A stretch of DNA of 61,544 bases from an uncultured Clostridia bacterium (lineage in GTDB: Bacteria > Bacillota > Clostridia > Christensenellales > UBA1242), in contig CALVPQ010000006.1 in the NCBI GenBank assembly GCA_944351415.1, forward strand, positions 1 to 61,544, read 5' to 3'. Made by a program: the position numbers and the translations under genes. Shown here piece by piece: positions 52,567 to 61,478 of the stretch (position 1 is the first letter of the stretch; the number at the start of each line of letters is the position of its first letter). Under the pieces are notes generated by a model. That model made no database searches. It worked only from the letters and a program-made list of their open reading frames with translations, and was not told the DNA's origin.

Positions 52567-53613
52567 TTATTCTTGTGTTTCAGTTTCGTTAGTCTCAACT
52601 TTTACATTACCTATTCCATAAGCAGTTTTAACTTTTTCAAAAATTTCATTAAATACATCTTTGTTTTGCTCAAGGTATACCTTAACATTCTCTTTGCCTT
52701 GACCAATTTTTTCGTCATTATAAGAGAACCACGAACCAGATTTTTTGATAATATCCTTATCAAGTGCAAGGTCTATAACACAACCTGTCTGACTTATCCC
52801 CTGTCCATAAACAATATCAAATTCAGCTGTTTTAAATGGTGGAGCAAGCTTATTTTTAACAACTTTAACTTGTGTTCTATTTCCAATTATATTTGTTCCA
52901 TCTTTGATTGTGTCTTTCTTTCTTACATCAAGTCTAATACTTGAATAGAACTTTAATGCTTTACCACCTGTTGTTGTTTCAGGTGAGCCAAACATAACAC
53001 CAACCTTTTCACGTAATTGGTTAATAAAAATAACAGTTGTATTGCTTTTGTTAATAATACCAGTAAGCTTTCTTAAAGCCTGACTCATCATTCTAGCTTG
53101 AAGTCCAACATGGTTATCCCCCATTTCTCCATCTATTTCAGCCTTAGGAGTGAGCGCGGCAACTGAGTCAACAACAACAATATCGACTGCACCAGATTTT
53201 ACTAGTGACTCACATATATTAAGCGCTTGTTCTCCATTATCTGGTTGCGATACAAGAAGTTCCTCAAGTTTAACACCTAATTTTTCTGCATAAATAGGGT
53301 CTAAAGCATACTCTGCATCAATAAATGCAGCTGTTCCGCCAAGTTTTTGTGCCTCAGCTATAATATGAAGAGAAACTGTTGTTTTACCTGAAGATTCAGG
53401 TCCATAGATTTCAATTACTCTACCACGTGGGATTCCCCCAATACCAAGTGCAATATCAAGTGTTAAGCAACCTGTTGGAATAACATCTATAGGCTCATTA
53501 ACTTTATCGCCTAACTTCATAACAGCACCCTTTCCATATTGCTTTTCAATTTGAAGTAATGCTTGGTCTAAAGATTCTTTTTTGCTATCTTTTTTTATAT
53601 CTTTCTTTTCCAT
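52567..53613 (-). CDS. recA: recombinase RecA
   Basis: Strand-exchange ATPase and SOS co-protease. The 348 residues have G-P-E-S-S-G-K-T-T (Walker A), D-S-V-A-A-L (Walker B), a [10 protein letters not shown] loop L1 region, a [10 protein letters not shown] segment and G-G-x-A-L-K-F-Y-S-S (L2 region). The first 20 residues are a Lys/Asp-rich extension. It lies next to a CinA-like gene, matching the common cinA-recA order. No SOS box could be found by eye in the A+T-rich upstream region. Confidence 0.98.
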   Translation of the reverse strand: MEKKDIKKDSKKESLDQALLQIEKQYGKGAVMKLGDKVNEPIDVIPTGCLTLDIALGIGGIPRGRVIEIYGPESSGKTTVSLHIIAEAQKLGGTAAFIDAEYALDPIYAEKLGVKLEELLVSQPDNGEQALNICESLVKSGAVDIVVVDSVAALTPKAEIDGEMGDNHVGLQARMMSQALRKLTGIINKSNTTVIFINQLREKVGVMFGSPETTTGGKALKFYSSIRLDVRKKDTIKDGTNIIGNRTQVKVVKNKLAPPFKTAEFDIVYGQGISQTGCVIDLALDKDIIKKSGSWFSYNDEKIGQGKENVKVYLEQNKDVFNEIFEKVKTAYGIGNVKVETNETETQE

Positions 53614-53684
53614 AATAATAACCTTTTAAAATAAAATTTTACATATATATTTTATCAAATTTTTATAAATTCACAAAACATATT

Positions 53685-54674
53685 TTAGAAAGTTAACTCA
53701 TTTTGTCTAAGTTTTTTAGTTAAATGAAATAGTAGTGAGTTTGTTGCTAAAGCAAGACAAGAATCCTTATCAGCCTTAAATGTGTTTTTAAAAATATGAA
53801 CTTCATTATGGTCTGCTATTGCAAAATTAAATTCCAGCCCATCTTCTAAAATTTTGCCGTTAGTCATAACGGCTAAACTTGCCTGAGAAGATTTTAAGAA
53901 CTTTACCGTTTTATCATATAATTGGTCATTGGTAAGATATTCAAACTCATCTATGGTAAAAGTTTTTAAAACTTCATTGAAATTTTCATTGTTTTCAAAT
54001 AAAGTATAAATAATTTTGCCTTGTGTGACATTTTCACAAAGTGCTAAACTCATTGATTTTAATTTAAGCATTTTGCCTACAATTTCTGGCAAATTTATTT
54101 CATTCCCACTATAGACATATTGATTAAACTCTGATGCAATCTTTACTTGATTATCATCTATTAACGTTGAATTGCCATCATAAGACACATATATATCGCT
54201 GAGTAAATCTTTGCATAAAAATTTATATTCAAATCCACTTATTTCATTTTGAAGTTTATTTAACTTATCTTCTATTTGTTTTTTTACCAATCCAAATAAG
54301 TGAAACTCACAATACTTTTTGTTTTGATTACGGGTAAAAACCTTGTTTAGAAGTTCAAGATTGCTTTCTATTGGAACAAAAGTAATTTTATTATCACCCT
54401 TTTCAAAAATAACAATTTGGTCATCAACAAAAGTTTTTTTATTGCCAAGTGAGTTAATATTTTTTATCACTAAATTGTCTAGATTTTCATTAGGACAAAA
54501 AATAATAAGGTTTTCGTTATCTTCAATAAAATGCCTGTTAATATCAAACTTTTCAATACTAATCTCTTTAATGCCTATAATATTAAAAGCACAAATTTTA
54601 TAAAACTTAGCATAATCAAAGTTATATTGCCCATTAATGACATCATTTGAAAATATAAAAACCTTATATTCCAT
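53685..54674 (-). CDS. highly divergent CinA-like protein
   Basis: A 329-residue protein in the position of cinA, between recA and pgsA. Residues ~1-110 have the length and order expected of the CinA N-terminal (molybdopterin-binding-like) domain. F-H-L-F-G-L-V-K-K-Q-I-E-D-K-L (124-138) fits the linker motif of CinA. The C-terminal part reads K-L-K-S-M-S-L-A-L-C-E-N-V-T-Q-G-K (204-220), corresponding to the deamidase motif G-L-T-L-A-x-A-E-S-x-T-G-G. The AES serine is Asn215 and TGG is TQG, so nicotinamide mononucleotide deamidase activity is probably lost. The call rests on synteny and faint similarity. Confidence 0.6.
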   Translation of the reverse strand: MEYKVFIFSNDVINGQYNFDYAKFYKICAFNIIGIKEISIEKFDINRHFIEDNENLIIFCPNENLDNLVIKNINSLGNKKTFVDDQIVIFEKGDNKITFVPIESNLELLNKVFTRNQNKKYCEFHLFGLVKKQIEDKLNKLQNEISGFEYKFLCKDLLSDIYVSYDGNSTLIDDNQVKIASEFNQYVYSGNEINLPEIVGKMLKLKSMSLALCENVTQGKIIYTLFENNENFNEVLKTFTIDEFEYLTNDQLYDKTVKFLKSSQASLAVMTNGKILEDGLEFNFAIADHNEVHIFKNTFKADKDSCLALATNSLLFHLTKKLRQNELTF

Positions 54675-54680
54675 CTGTTA

Positions 54681-55430
54681 TTATTCCTTTTTATCTTCTT
54701 TAGTTATATTTTCTTCTTTTTGTTTTTGCCCATCACTTTTTTCAATTTGAGTTACTTCAGTTTCTTTATCCTGGTTAATATCTTCGTCTTCGTCTGTTAT
54801 AACAGTTCCCTTTTCTGAAGTAAAAACCTTTCTATTTCTTATTAGATAACTTGCTCCAGAATAAATTGTAAGAATTGTTGCTATAATTAAAATCATCATA
54901 AGAATATATCTTACAATAGATAGCGCATTATCATTACTTTCTGTTATTTCTGGAATTATATCTGTAAGGACAAAGCCAAAAGCCATATATAAAGTTACTG
55001 CAACATATTGAACTGTGGCTTTTATCTTTCCACCTTTGTCTGCTGCGAGAACTATCCCTTTTGATGCTGCAACTTGTCTTAAAGCACTAATTATAAACTC
55101 ACGTGCAAGCATTATTATAACACAAGTAACACCAAGCCACTGAGTTGGATTGAAAACAGTTGTATAACCTTGAACAGGCACAGCAACGATAAGAAGCATA
55201 CCCGTCATAATAAGCACCTTGTCTGCAATAGAATCAAAAAATTTTCCAAGGTCTGTTACTTGATTGTTTTTTCTTGCAAGATAGCCATCAAGAAAGTCAG
55301 TTAAACAAGCTATTATAAACACAATAGTTGATACCAATCTTCCATAAGGGATAAAATCTGCTAGATAGAAAAATACTATCACAGGTATTAAAAGCAACCT
55401 TACAAGAGTTATTTTATTTGGTGTATTCAT
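54681..55430 (-). CDS. pgsA: CDP-diacylglycerol-glycerol-3-phosphate 3-phosphatidyltransferase
   Basis: Makes phosphatidylglycerophosphate in the cytoplasmic membrane. The 249 residues have about six hydrophobic segments. The CDP-alcohol phosphotransferase signature is complete: D-G-Y-L-A-R-x8-G-x3-D-x3-D (about 47-69). A polar tail of ~55 residues, rich in Glu, Lys, Asp and Thr, extends the C-terminus beyond the usual ~190 residues. It overlaps rimO by 4 nt. Confidence 0.95.
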   Translation of the reverse strand: MNTPNKITLVRLLLIPVIVFFYLADFIPYGRLVSTIVFIIACLTDFLDGYLARKNNQVTDLGKFFDSIADKVLIMTGMLLIVAVPVQGYTTVFNPTQWLGVTCVIIMLAREFIISALRQVAASKGIVLAADKGGKIKATVQYVAVTLYMAFGFVLTDIIPEITESNDNALSIVRYILMMILIIATILTIYSGASYLIRNRKVFTSEKGTVITDEDEDINQDKETEVTQIEKSDGQKQKEENITKEDKKE

Positions 55431-56749
55431 ACAATCTCTCCTTTATAATCACTACCATCAAAATCATAAATTTTAACTTTTATGTATGTATAGCAATTTA
55501 TACTACCATTATCCACAAATCGCACATTAAAGTCAACTAAAGGCGACATATTTTGTGCATGACCTATATATTCTCCAGTGTTTGAATCAAAAGAATCAAC
55601 AAGAACTTCAATAGTTTTACCTAAAAGTTCCCTCGCTTTATCTTTAACAATTTCATTTTGAAGTTTGGTTATTACTTTTACTCTACGTTTTTTTATAAAC
55701 TCTGGAACTTGTTTTTTCATGAAAAAACTTGATGTGTTTGGCTCTCTTGAATAAGGAAAGAAGCCCGCATAATCAAACTTGCTTTCTTTGATAAATTTAC
55801 AAAGTTTTTTAAATTGTTTTCGACTCTCCCCTGGATAGCCAATAATAAATGTTGTTCTAAGAGAAATTTGTGGATAATTTGTTTTAATTTTTTCAATAAG
55901 CGAACGAGTTTCTTCTTCCCCAAGTCTTCTCCGCATACTTTTAAGTATCTGCTCATCAATATGTTGAAGTGGAATATCTAAGTATTTACACATCTTATCA
56001 TTTTTGACAATAAAGTCTAAAAGTTCATCGGTAACTTTTTCAGGATAAGCATAGTGAAATCTTATCGAGTGAAGTTCTTTTATTTTTGATAGTCTGTCAC
56101 AAAGTTTTATAAGACTTGGTTCTTTGTATAAGTCTTCACCGTAGCGTGTTGTGTCTTGGGCTACAAGTATAAGCTCTTTAACACCACGTGATACAAGGTT
56201 TTTAGCCTCTAGCACAAGTTCGTCCATATCATAGCTTACAAATCTTCCCCTTATTCGTGGAATTGTGCAATAAGAACAAGCATTGTTACAACCATCTGCT
56301 ATTTTTAAATATGCGTAACTTGGGCTATTTGTTATCACTCGCTCATATTTTTTTATAGGCTTTGATGGTTCCATTCCATACAATTTTTCTATAATTTGAA
56401 CAATACTTTCATTCTCTCGTAAATGCAAAAATGCATCAATTGTTGGGAAATTTTCTTTCATTGAATTATAGTTTCTCTCTGGAAAACAGCCTGTGACTAT
56501 AACCTTTTCTATCACACCATTTTCCTTGAGTTTTTCCATCTCAAGAATATTCATTATTGCCTCTTCTTGAGCTGGCTGGATAAAAGCACAAGTATTAACA
56601 ATAACAATATCAGAGTTTTCAACTTCATCTGTTATTTGAAATCCATAGCTTTTTATTCTACCAAGCATATTTTCAAGGTCAACTTTGTTTTTATCACAAC
56701 CCAAACTTATTGCAGAAACAAGTTTTTTCGTTAGTTCTTCCTTAGTCAT
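55427..56749 (-). CDS. rimO: ribosomal protein S12 methylthiotransferase RimO
   Basis: Radical SAM enzyme that methylthiolates Asp88 of S12. I start it at 56749 (MTKEELTKKL), because TTGGAGAT precedes this ATG; an in-frame ATG at 56779 lies inside ftsK without a site. The 440 residues have L-G-C-D-K-N-K-V-D (UPF0004), N-T-C-A-F, V-T-G-C-F-P-E-R and C-N-N-A-C-S-Y-C-T-I-P. A TRAM domain ends in I-K-V-K-I-Y-D-F-D-G-S-D-Y. It overlaps the ftsK end by 8 nt. The paralogue MiaB is at 48966. Confidence 0.95.
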   Translation of the reverse strand: MTKEELTKKLVSAISLGCDKNKVDLENMLGRIKSYGFQITDEVENSDIVIVNTCAFIQPAQEEAIMNILEMEKLKENGVIEKVIVTGCFPERNYNSMKENFPTIDAFLHLRENESIVQIIEKLYGMEPSKPIKKYERVITNSPSYAYLKIADGCNNACSYCTIPRIRGRFVSYDMDELVLEAKNLVSRGVKELILVAQDTTRYGEDLYKEPSLIKLCDRLSKIKELHSIRFHYAYPEKVTDELLDFIVKNDKMCKYLDIPLQHIDEQILKSMRRRLGEEETRSLIEKIKTNYPQISLRTTFIIGYPGESRKQFKKLCKFIKESKFDYAGFFPYSREPNTSSFFMKKQVPEFIKKRRVKVITKLQNEIVKDKARELLGKTIEVLVDSFDSNTGEYIGHAQNMSPLVDFNVRFVDNGSINCYTYIKVKIYDFDGSDYKGEIV

Positions 56750-59700
56750 AAATATCTCCAAATATTGAGTAAAATTCATCTATAGTTATATAAACTGAAC
56801 GTTGTTTTGAACCTTCCGCACTTGAAATATAACCACGTTCTTCCATCTGGTCAACTATTCTCGCTGCACGCGGATAACCAATAGCAAGTTTACGTTGAAC
56901 CATCGTTGTTGAAGCGACACCATTATCAATACAAATTTTGAGTGCATTAGGAAGTAATGGGTCAACTCCATCTTTATCACCGCCACCATTTGTTGCTTTA
57001 TTTGGATTATTTATTGCATTATTTGCTTCTTCATCAAATATCTCTTCATTATTTTCAGTGATAAATGTTACTATATCTTTGGTTTCTGGTGTGTCTATAA
57101 AGCACCCTTGAAGTCTTGATGGTTCTGCATCAGCCGGTTTATAAAGCATATCACCATAACCTAAAAGCTTTTCAGCACCTGTTGAACCTAAAATAACTTC
57201 ACTATCCACCCTGCTTGCAACTTTAAAGGCAATTCTAGCTGGTAAGTTGCCCTTAAGAGTTCCTGTTACAACATCAGTTGATGGACGTTGAGTTGCAAGT
57301 ATCAAGTGAATGCCTGCAGCACGGGCTTTTTGTGCTATTCTTCTGATTTTATCCTCAATTTCATTTTTAGCAACAGCCATAAAATCAGCAAACTCATCAA
57401 ATATAATCACAAGATAAGGCATCTTTTTAACCTTGTTTTGAACAACCTTATCAAGTTTGTTATACTCACCTATATTTCTTACTCTTTCTTCAGATATAAG
57501 TTTAAATCGACGTTCCATTTCATCAACCGCCCATTGAAGAGCATTGACAGCTTTTGTTGGGTCTGTGATAACCCTTGGTATAACCATGTGTGGCAAGCCT
57601 TCATACATAGAAAGTTCCACTTGTTTAGGGTCAATCATTATAAATTTAACTTCATCAGGTGAAGCTTTATATAGAATTGACACAATTATTGAGTTTAAAC
57701 ATACACTTTTACCAGAACCAGTTGTTCCGGCAACAAGAAGATGTGGCATCTTCTGAAGATTACATACCTTAACATTACCAGTTATGTCTTTCCCAAGAGC
57801 AAAAGTTAATGGTGAAGGACTAAGTTGAAATTCTTTTGATTGCAACACATCTTTTATAGACACCTTTGCAACTTTACTATTTGGAACTTCAATACCAACA
57901 ATACTACGCCCTGGAATTGGAGCCTCTATTCTTATTTGTCCATTTGCAGAAAGTGCATAGGCAATATCAGCATCAAGTGATAATACTCTTTTTACTGATA
58001 TACCTTCTGGCATTTCTATTTCATATCTTGTAACAGTTGGACCTATAACAACATTTTGCACTTTGGCAGGAACTCCAAATTTTTCAAGAGCATTTTCAAG
58101 AGCAACTCGTTTCATTGGAATTTCGTCACCAATAATAGAAAGGTCATCTGACTTTGTTGTTATAAGGTCAAGTGAAGGACGAGTATATTTATACGGCTTA
58201 ATCTTTTCTTGTGGTTTTTCATCATCGAGTTGAACAAAACGTTTTCTACGTTCTATTTCGTCTACAGGTTTTTTCTGTGGTTCAATTCGTTGAGAGTTTT
58301 GTTCATTTCTATTAAATTCTTTATCTCGACTTATATCAAATTTATTATTATTTCTTTCTAGTGGCTGTTCCTCTCGCCTTTCTATATTTCTTTCGTGTGA
58401 TAGAATACTATCTCTTTCTCTTGAGATATTGTTTCTTTCTCTTGAAAGAAGGTTGTCTCTATTTGGAGTTACACTCTCATCAACGTTTATATCTCCACCA
58501 TCGTCATCTTCAACACTGCTATAGTCAATATAATCCTTGTTATCATCACTTTTTATAGAGTTATCTTCAATACTAGCTGTTCGGTCATAAATATTATTTG
58601 AATCTCTATCAAAAGAGTTTGTTGTTCTATTAAATGCATTGTTTTGTTGAGAGGATTGACTTGGTTGAGATATGTTATTTATTGCAGCATCTTCTTCTCG
58701 TTCTATTTTTTCCTGCTTGACAACTGACCTAATTATATCTTCCGCTTCATTTGTTATCTCTTCAGGTTTTACGTCTGGCAGACTTCCACGGCGAAGTGAT
58801 TGTTCTTGTGAAAAGTCATAGTTTTCTTCATGAACATAACTTGATGGCTTAACTTCATCATTATTTTTAAGAGCATCAATATTTCTATTTATTTCGTTTA
58901 TTGTTACATTATTATTTGGAACATTGTTTGCTTGGCTATTATTAGCAACATAATCTCTAGACGAAGTGTTTTGGACTGCCACTTGATGTTGCTTTGGACG
59001 TTGTTGCATAAACTTTTCAATATCAACCTTTGGTGGTTGTAATAAATATTCTCTTATTGACATACCTTCAGGCACTTTGCCATTTTGAGCCTCTTCAGGG
59101 AATTTTATTGTATTGTTAAAATTATTAAATTGTGAGTCCTGATTTGTTTGAGATATTTCTTCATTTCTATACTTACTGTTATACCCTTTTCCAACAAGAC
59201 CTAGTTTCTCTCGGGCAGAAAGCTCTCGTTTTTCTTCTTCAACTCTATTGCCATTAAACATAACATTATTTTCAATAGCTTCTTCTCTATGGAAAAGTTC
59301 TTGATACCTATTAGATTTAACTCTTGGATTTTCTATTTCTCTATTTTCCTTTTTCTCCTTTATTTGAAGCCTAATAGGTTTTTGCTCATTATTTGTTTTT
59401 CTAAGAGAAATAACTGCTTCCACAAAAAATGCAACACAAGCAACAAGTGCTATGGCAAGCACAACATAAGTTGCAGGGAGCCCCATAAGGTATGCAAGTG
59501 TAGCAGGCAAAAAACCTATAAGCATACCTCCTGCGGTAATTTGCTTAGTATAATTTAAAGCAAGAAATTGTCCATAAGAAAGTTCACTTGGAGAACCTAT
59601 TATTATAAGTTGAATGATTGCCAAAAATAAGATTAAACTAAGCCCTAGAAAGATGGCATAACGTTTTGGCATAACATATTTTTTATTATTAAGAAGAGCA

Positions 59701-59906
59701 AGGGAAACAATAAACCCTAGCACTGTTAGTGGATAAACAAAAATGCCCAAAATTCCTAAGAAGAAATATTGCAAGGCTGGAATTAAACTTGTTGCAGAAA
59801 ATAAAAAAACTAGAGTTGAAAGTGCAAGTAAAACCCAACCCACAATCTTTTTTACATTATTCTTACTATTACTATTTTTCTGTTTGTTTACTTGAAATGT
59901 TGCCAT
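56742..59906 (-). CDS. ftsK: DNA translocase FtsK/SpoIIIE
   Basis: Double-stranded DNA pump that clears the division or sporulation septum. The 1054 residues have four N-terminal hydrophobic segments (about 22-165). A long disordered linker (about 170-570) rich in Arg, Glu, Asn and Ser follows, with repeated R-E-R-D/N and H-E-R-N groups near 480-540. The RecA-like motor has G-T-T-G-S-G-K-S (Walker A) and a V-I-I-F-D-E-F-A-D-F Walker B. A C-terminal gamma winged helix has Y-P-R-A-A-R-I-V-D-Q-M-E-E-R-G. Whether it also works as SpoIIIE cannot be told from sequence. Confidence 0.96.
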   Translation of the reverse strand: MATFQVNKQKNSNSKNNVKKIVGWVLLALSTLVFLFSATSLIPALQYFFLGILGIFVYPLTVLGFIVSLALLNNKKYVMPKRYAIFLGLSLILFLAIIQLIIIGSPSELSYGQFLALNYTKQITAGGMLIGFLPATLAYLMGLPATYVVLAIALVACVAFFVEAVISLRKTNNEQKPIRLQIKEKKENREIENPRVKSNRYQELFHREEAIENNVMFNGNRVEEEKRELSAREKLGLVGKGYNSKYRNEEISQTNQDSQFNNFNNTIKFPEEAQNGKVPEGMSIREYLLQPPKVDIEKFMQQRPKQHQVAVQNTSSRDYVANNSQANNVPNNNVTINEINRNIDALKNNDEVKPSSYVHEENYDFSQEQSLRRGSLPDVKPEEITNEAEDIIRSVVKQEKIEREEDAAINNISQPSQSSQQNNAFNRTTNSFDRDSNNIYDRTASIEDNSIKSDDNKDYIDYSSVEDDDGGDINVDESVTPNRDNLLSRERNNISRERDSILSHERNIERREEQPLERNNNKFDISRDKEFNRNEQNSQRIEPQKKPVDEIERRKRFVQLDDEKPQEKIKPYKYTRPSLDLITTKSDDLSIIGDEIPMKRVALENALEKFGVPAKVQNVVIGPTVTRYEIEMPEGISVKRVLSLDADIAYALSANGQIRIEAPIPGRSIVGIEVPNSKVAKVSIKDVLQSKEFQLSPSPLTFALGKDITGNVKVCNLQKMPHLLVAGTTGSGKSVCLNSIIVSILYKASPDEVKFIMIDPKQVELSMYEGLPHMVIPRVITDPTKAVNALQWAVDEMERRFKLISEERVRNIGEYNKLDKVVQNKVKKMPYLVIIFDEFADFMAVAKNEIEDKIRRIAQKARAAGIHLILATQRPSTDVVTGTLKGNLPARIAFKVASRVDSEVILGSTGAEKLLGYGDMLYKPADAEPSRLQGCFIDTPETKDIVTFITENNEEIFDEEANNAINNPNKATNGGGDKDGVDPLLPNALKICIDNGVASTTMVQRKLAIGYPRAARIVDQMEERGYISSAEGSKQRSVYITIDEFYSIFGDIYD

Positions 59907-59983
59907 ATTCTCCTTCTACTCAAATTTTTAAATTTTAAAAATAAATAGAGAGCAAAATATAAATTATAAATTCTCTTTATATA

Positions 59984-60012
59984 AATATAGCACAAAATAA
60001 CAATATTGCCAA
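59984..60012 (-). promoter_or_regulatory. promoter of ftsK
   Basis: On the minus strand, TTGGCA (60007-60012), 17 nt, TATATT (59984-59989), with an extended TG. The remaining 60013-60300 of this 429-nt gap is A+T-rich and I see no gene in it. Confidence 0.75.
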
Positions 60013-60301
60013 GCACAAATTTAACTTTTGAAAAATATTTTTTGTAGTATTATGCAATATTTATTAATTTTTGGTTTAAATTCTAAATTTTAAACATTTA
60101 TACTTTTTAAGGACTTATAATACAGAAAATTCTTACTATAGCAAATACTAGTATGCAATGCAAAATATTATATGAAATAAACTTTATTTTATAAGCTATT
60201 ATGTTATGTTTTTATAATTAAAATCAATTTTCCAGATTATTTATTTGTTAAAAAATAAAGTTTTTTTCTAAACACAGTTATTTAACTTTTTTATAATTAA
60301 A

Positions 60302-60327
60302 AAGAGCAAATCATAAAGTTTGCTCTT
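60302..60327 (-). terminator. terminator of the deacetylase gene
   Basis: AAGAGCAAA/TTTGCTCTT 9-bp stem followed by TTTT on the minus strand, 9 nt past the stop. Confidence 0.8.
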
Positions 60328-60335
60328 AAAAATTG

Positions 60336-61064
60336 CTATTCAATAAGTCCAATATTATCAGAAACTGTTGTTAATGTGAAACCATTTTCTATGAAGAAAT
60401 CAATAATGTCTGGCAAAGCATCAATAGTTGCCTCTGTTGGGTGCATAAGAATCAAATCCCCACCCTTTGCATTCTTTGTTGCCCTCTGATAGATTAAATT
60501 TGAGTCATGGTCTCGCCAATCAATGGTATCGCGTGTCCACATAATAGTGTGATAACCAAGTTGTTCTGCACAGGAAACCGTAAGTTTATTATAAGAGCCG
60601 CTTGGAGGAGCAAATAATTTCATATCAACATCTAATAGCTCCTTGACTATTTTATGTGTGGTTGATATTTCGTTTAAATTTCCTTCTTCACTCAATTGGA
60701 TATGGTCCTTATGGTGATAGCCATGATTTGCAAGCTCATGCCCTGCCTGGTAAATCTTTGTTAAATAATCTTCGTTTAAAACTGCCCAGGTTCCACCTAT
60801 AAAAAATGTTGTTTTAACATCTTTATCTTCTAAAATTTGCAGCATTTCATCAAGGTATTCTGTTCCCCAATATACATTTATCATAAGTGAAACTTTGTTC
60901 GTTGATGTGTCTCCATTATAATAAACACCACTCACCGCCGTGGTTGGAATGGCATTAACACCTGCAATTACTGCAAATCCACCTATAACTGCTATAATAA
61001 GAGCTATTGCAAGATTACTTGCCCATCTTTTAATTTTTATTACTTTAAAATGAATTTTTTTCAT
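60336..61064 (-). CDS. PdaB-like polysaccharide deacetylase family protein
   Basis: A 242-residue secreted or membrane-anchored protein with an N-terminal hydrophobic segment (about 16-37) and a NodB fold. Motif 1 of the family (T-F-D-D-G, or F-D-I-S-W-G in PdaB-type) reads I-N-V-Y-W-G-T-E-Y-L, with Asn63 in place of the catalytic Asp. Motif 2 N-H-G-Y-H-H-K-D-H (113-121) keeps both zinc histidines, and motif 3 R-x-P-P-x-G is A-P-P-S-G-S-Y. In Bacillus, PdaB-type proteins act in spore formation; here the missing acid makes activity uncertain. Confidence 0.85.
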   Translation of the reverse strand: MKKIHFKVIKIKRWASNLAIALIIAVIGGFAVIAGVNAIPTTAVSGVYYNGDTSTNKVSLMINVYWGTEYLDEMLQILEDKDVKTTFFIGGTWAVLNEDYLTKIYQAGHELANHGYHHKDHIQLSEEGNLNEISTTHKIVKELLDVDMKLFAPPSGSYNKLTVSCAEQLGYHTIMWTRDTIDWRDHDSNLIYQRATKNAKGGDLILMHPTEATIDALPDIIDFFIENGFTLTTVSDNIGLIE

Positions 61065-61239
61065 ACTTCAGTTTATTCAAAAACTTTTCGAAATATAACT
61101 CTAGAAGTATTATAAAAGCTCATTATTTATAAATTAAAATTCTTATATGAATAAGGAAAAACTGAAAAAGTATTAAAAATTAAAAATTTGATAGCAAATT
61201 TCTTCAAAAAAAATTTAGGGAAGTCAGTGTATTAACTAA

Positions 61240-61322
61240 ATTAATCAATTTTGTGCAAATACAATTTAATATTTGCAATTTCAAGAAGTATGCGCCAAAC
61301 TATTAATGGTTTCTTTTGACAT
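61240..61322 (-). pseudogene. tnpA: N-terminal remnant of an IS200-type TnpA transposase
   Basis: An ATG (61322) preceded by AAAGGAG encodes MSKETINSLAHTS, then a stop, then N-C-K-Y, a stop and I-V-F-A. Canonical IS200 TnpA starts read N-S-L-A-H-T-x-W-x-C-K-Y-H-I-V-F-x-P-K. Two stop codons (at the Trp and His positions) and loss of everything after I-V-F-A show that the element is dead. The remaining transposase (H-U-H motif and catalytic Tyr) is absent. Confidence 0.75.
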
Positions 61323-61326
61323 AATT

Positions 61327-61392
61327 AACTCCTTTTGTGTATTAAATTTATTGTTAGGCTTCAGCTTATTTTTACACAAAAAGAGTTAATCT
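61327..61392 (-). promoter_or_regulatory. IS200-type leader hairpin occluding the tnpA ribosome site
   Basis: TTAACTCCTTTTGTGT near 61326-61340 and ACACAAAAAGAGTTAA near 61374-61390 are complementary 16-mers. They have one mismatch, which becomes G-U in minus-strand RNA. The stem covers the AGGAG of the tnpA remnant, as known for IS200 leaders. The 61065-61239 stretch holds no gene. Confidence 0.6.
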
Positions 61393-61395
61393 ATT

Positions 61396-61440
61396 TACCG
61401 GTAAACCTAAATAATGAACCACAGATATTCTGAGGGTTTT
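61396..61440 (-). mobile_element. IS200-type left-end remnant
   Basis: A perfect 12-bp palindrome TTTACCGGTAAA (61396-61407) lies in this region. An imperfect hairpin follows on the minus strand, with CAGA/TCTG and AACC/GGTT arms and an unpaired T-T (about 61412-61440). This is the form of the subterminal structures of IS200/IS605 elements. No matching right end was found within the window. Confidence 0.4.
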
Positions 61441-61455
61441 ATTTAACAACAAAAA

Positions 61456-61478
61456 AGACTAAGCAGTTTGCTTAGTCT
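61456..61478 (-). terminator. terminator of a gene beyond the right edge
   Basis: AGACTAAGCA/TGCTTAGTCT 10-bp stem (61456-61465 with 61469-61478), followed by six T on the minus strand. It probably ends a minus-strand gene starting outside the window. Confidence 0.75.

Noticed and set aside
60130-60180. Possible fourth copy of the dispersed palindrome (TACTATAGCAAATACTAGTATGCA...)
   Set aside because: Only the first seven bases and the TATGCA segment match; the palindromic arms differ. At this A+T content the match is not convincing.
61138-61200. TTCAGTTT/AAACTGAA inverted repeat upstream of the deacetylase gene
   Set aside because: Eight bases over about 90 nt of A+T-rich DNA is expected by chance; no other operator feature is visible.
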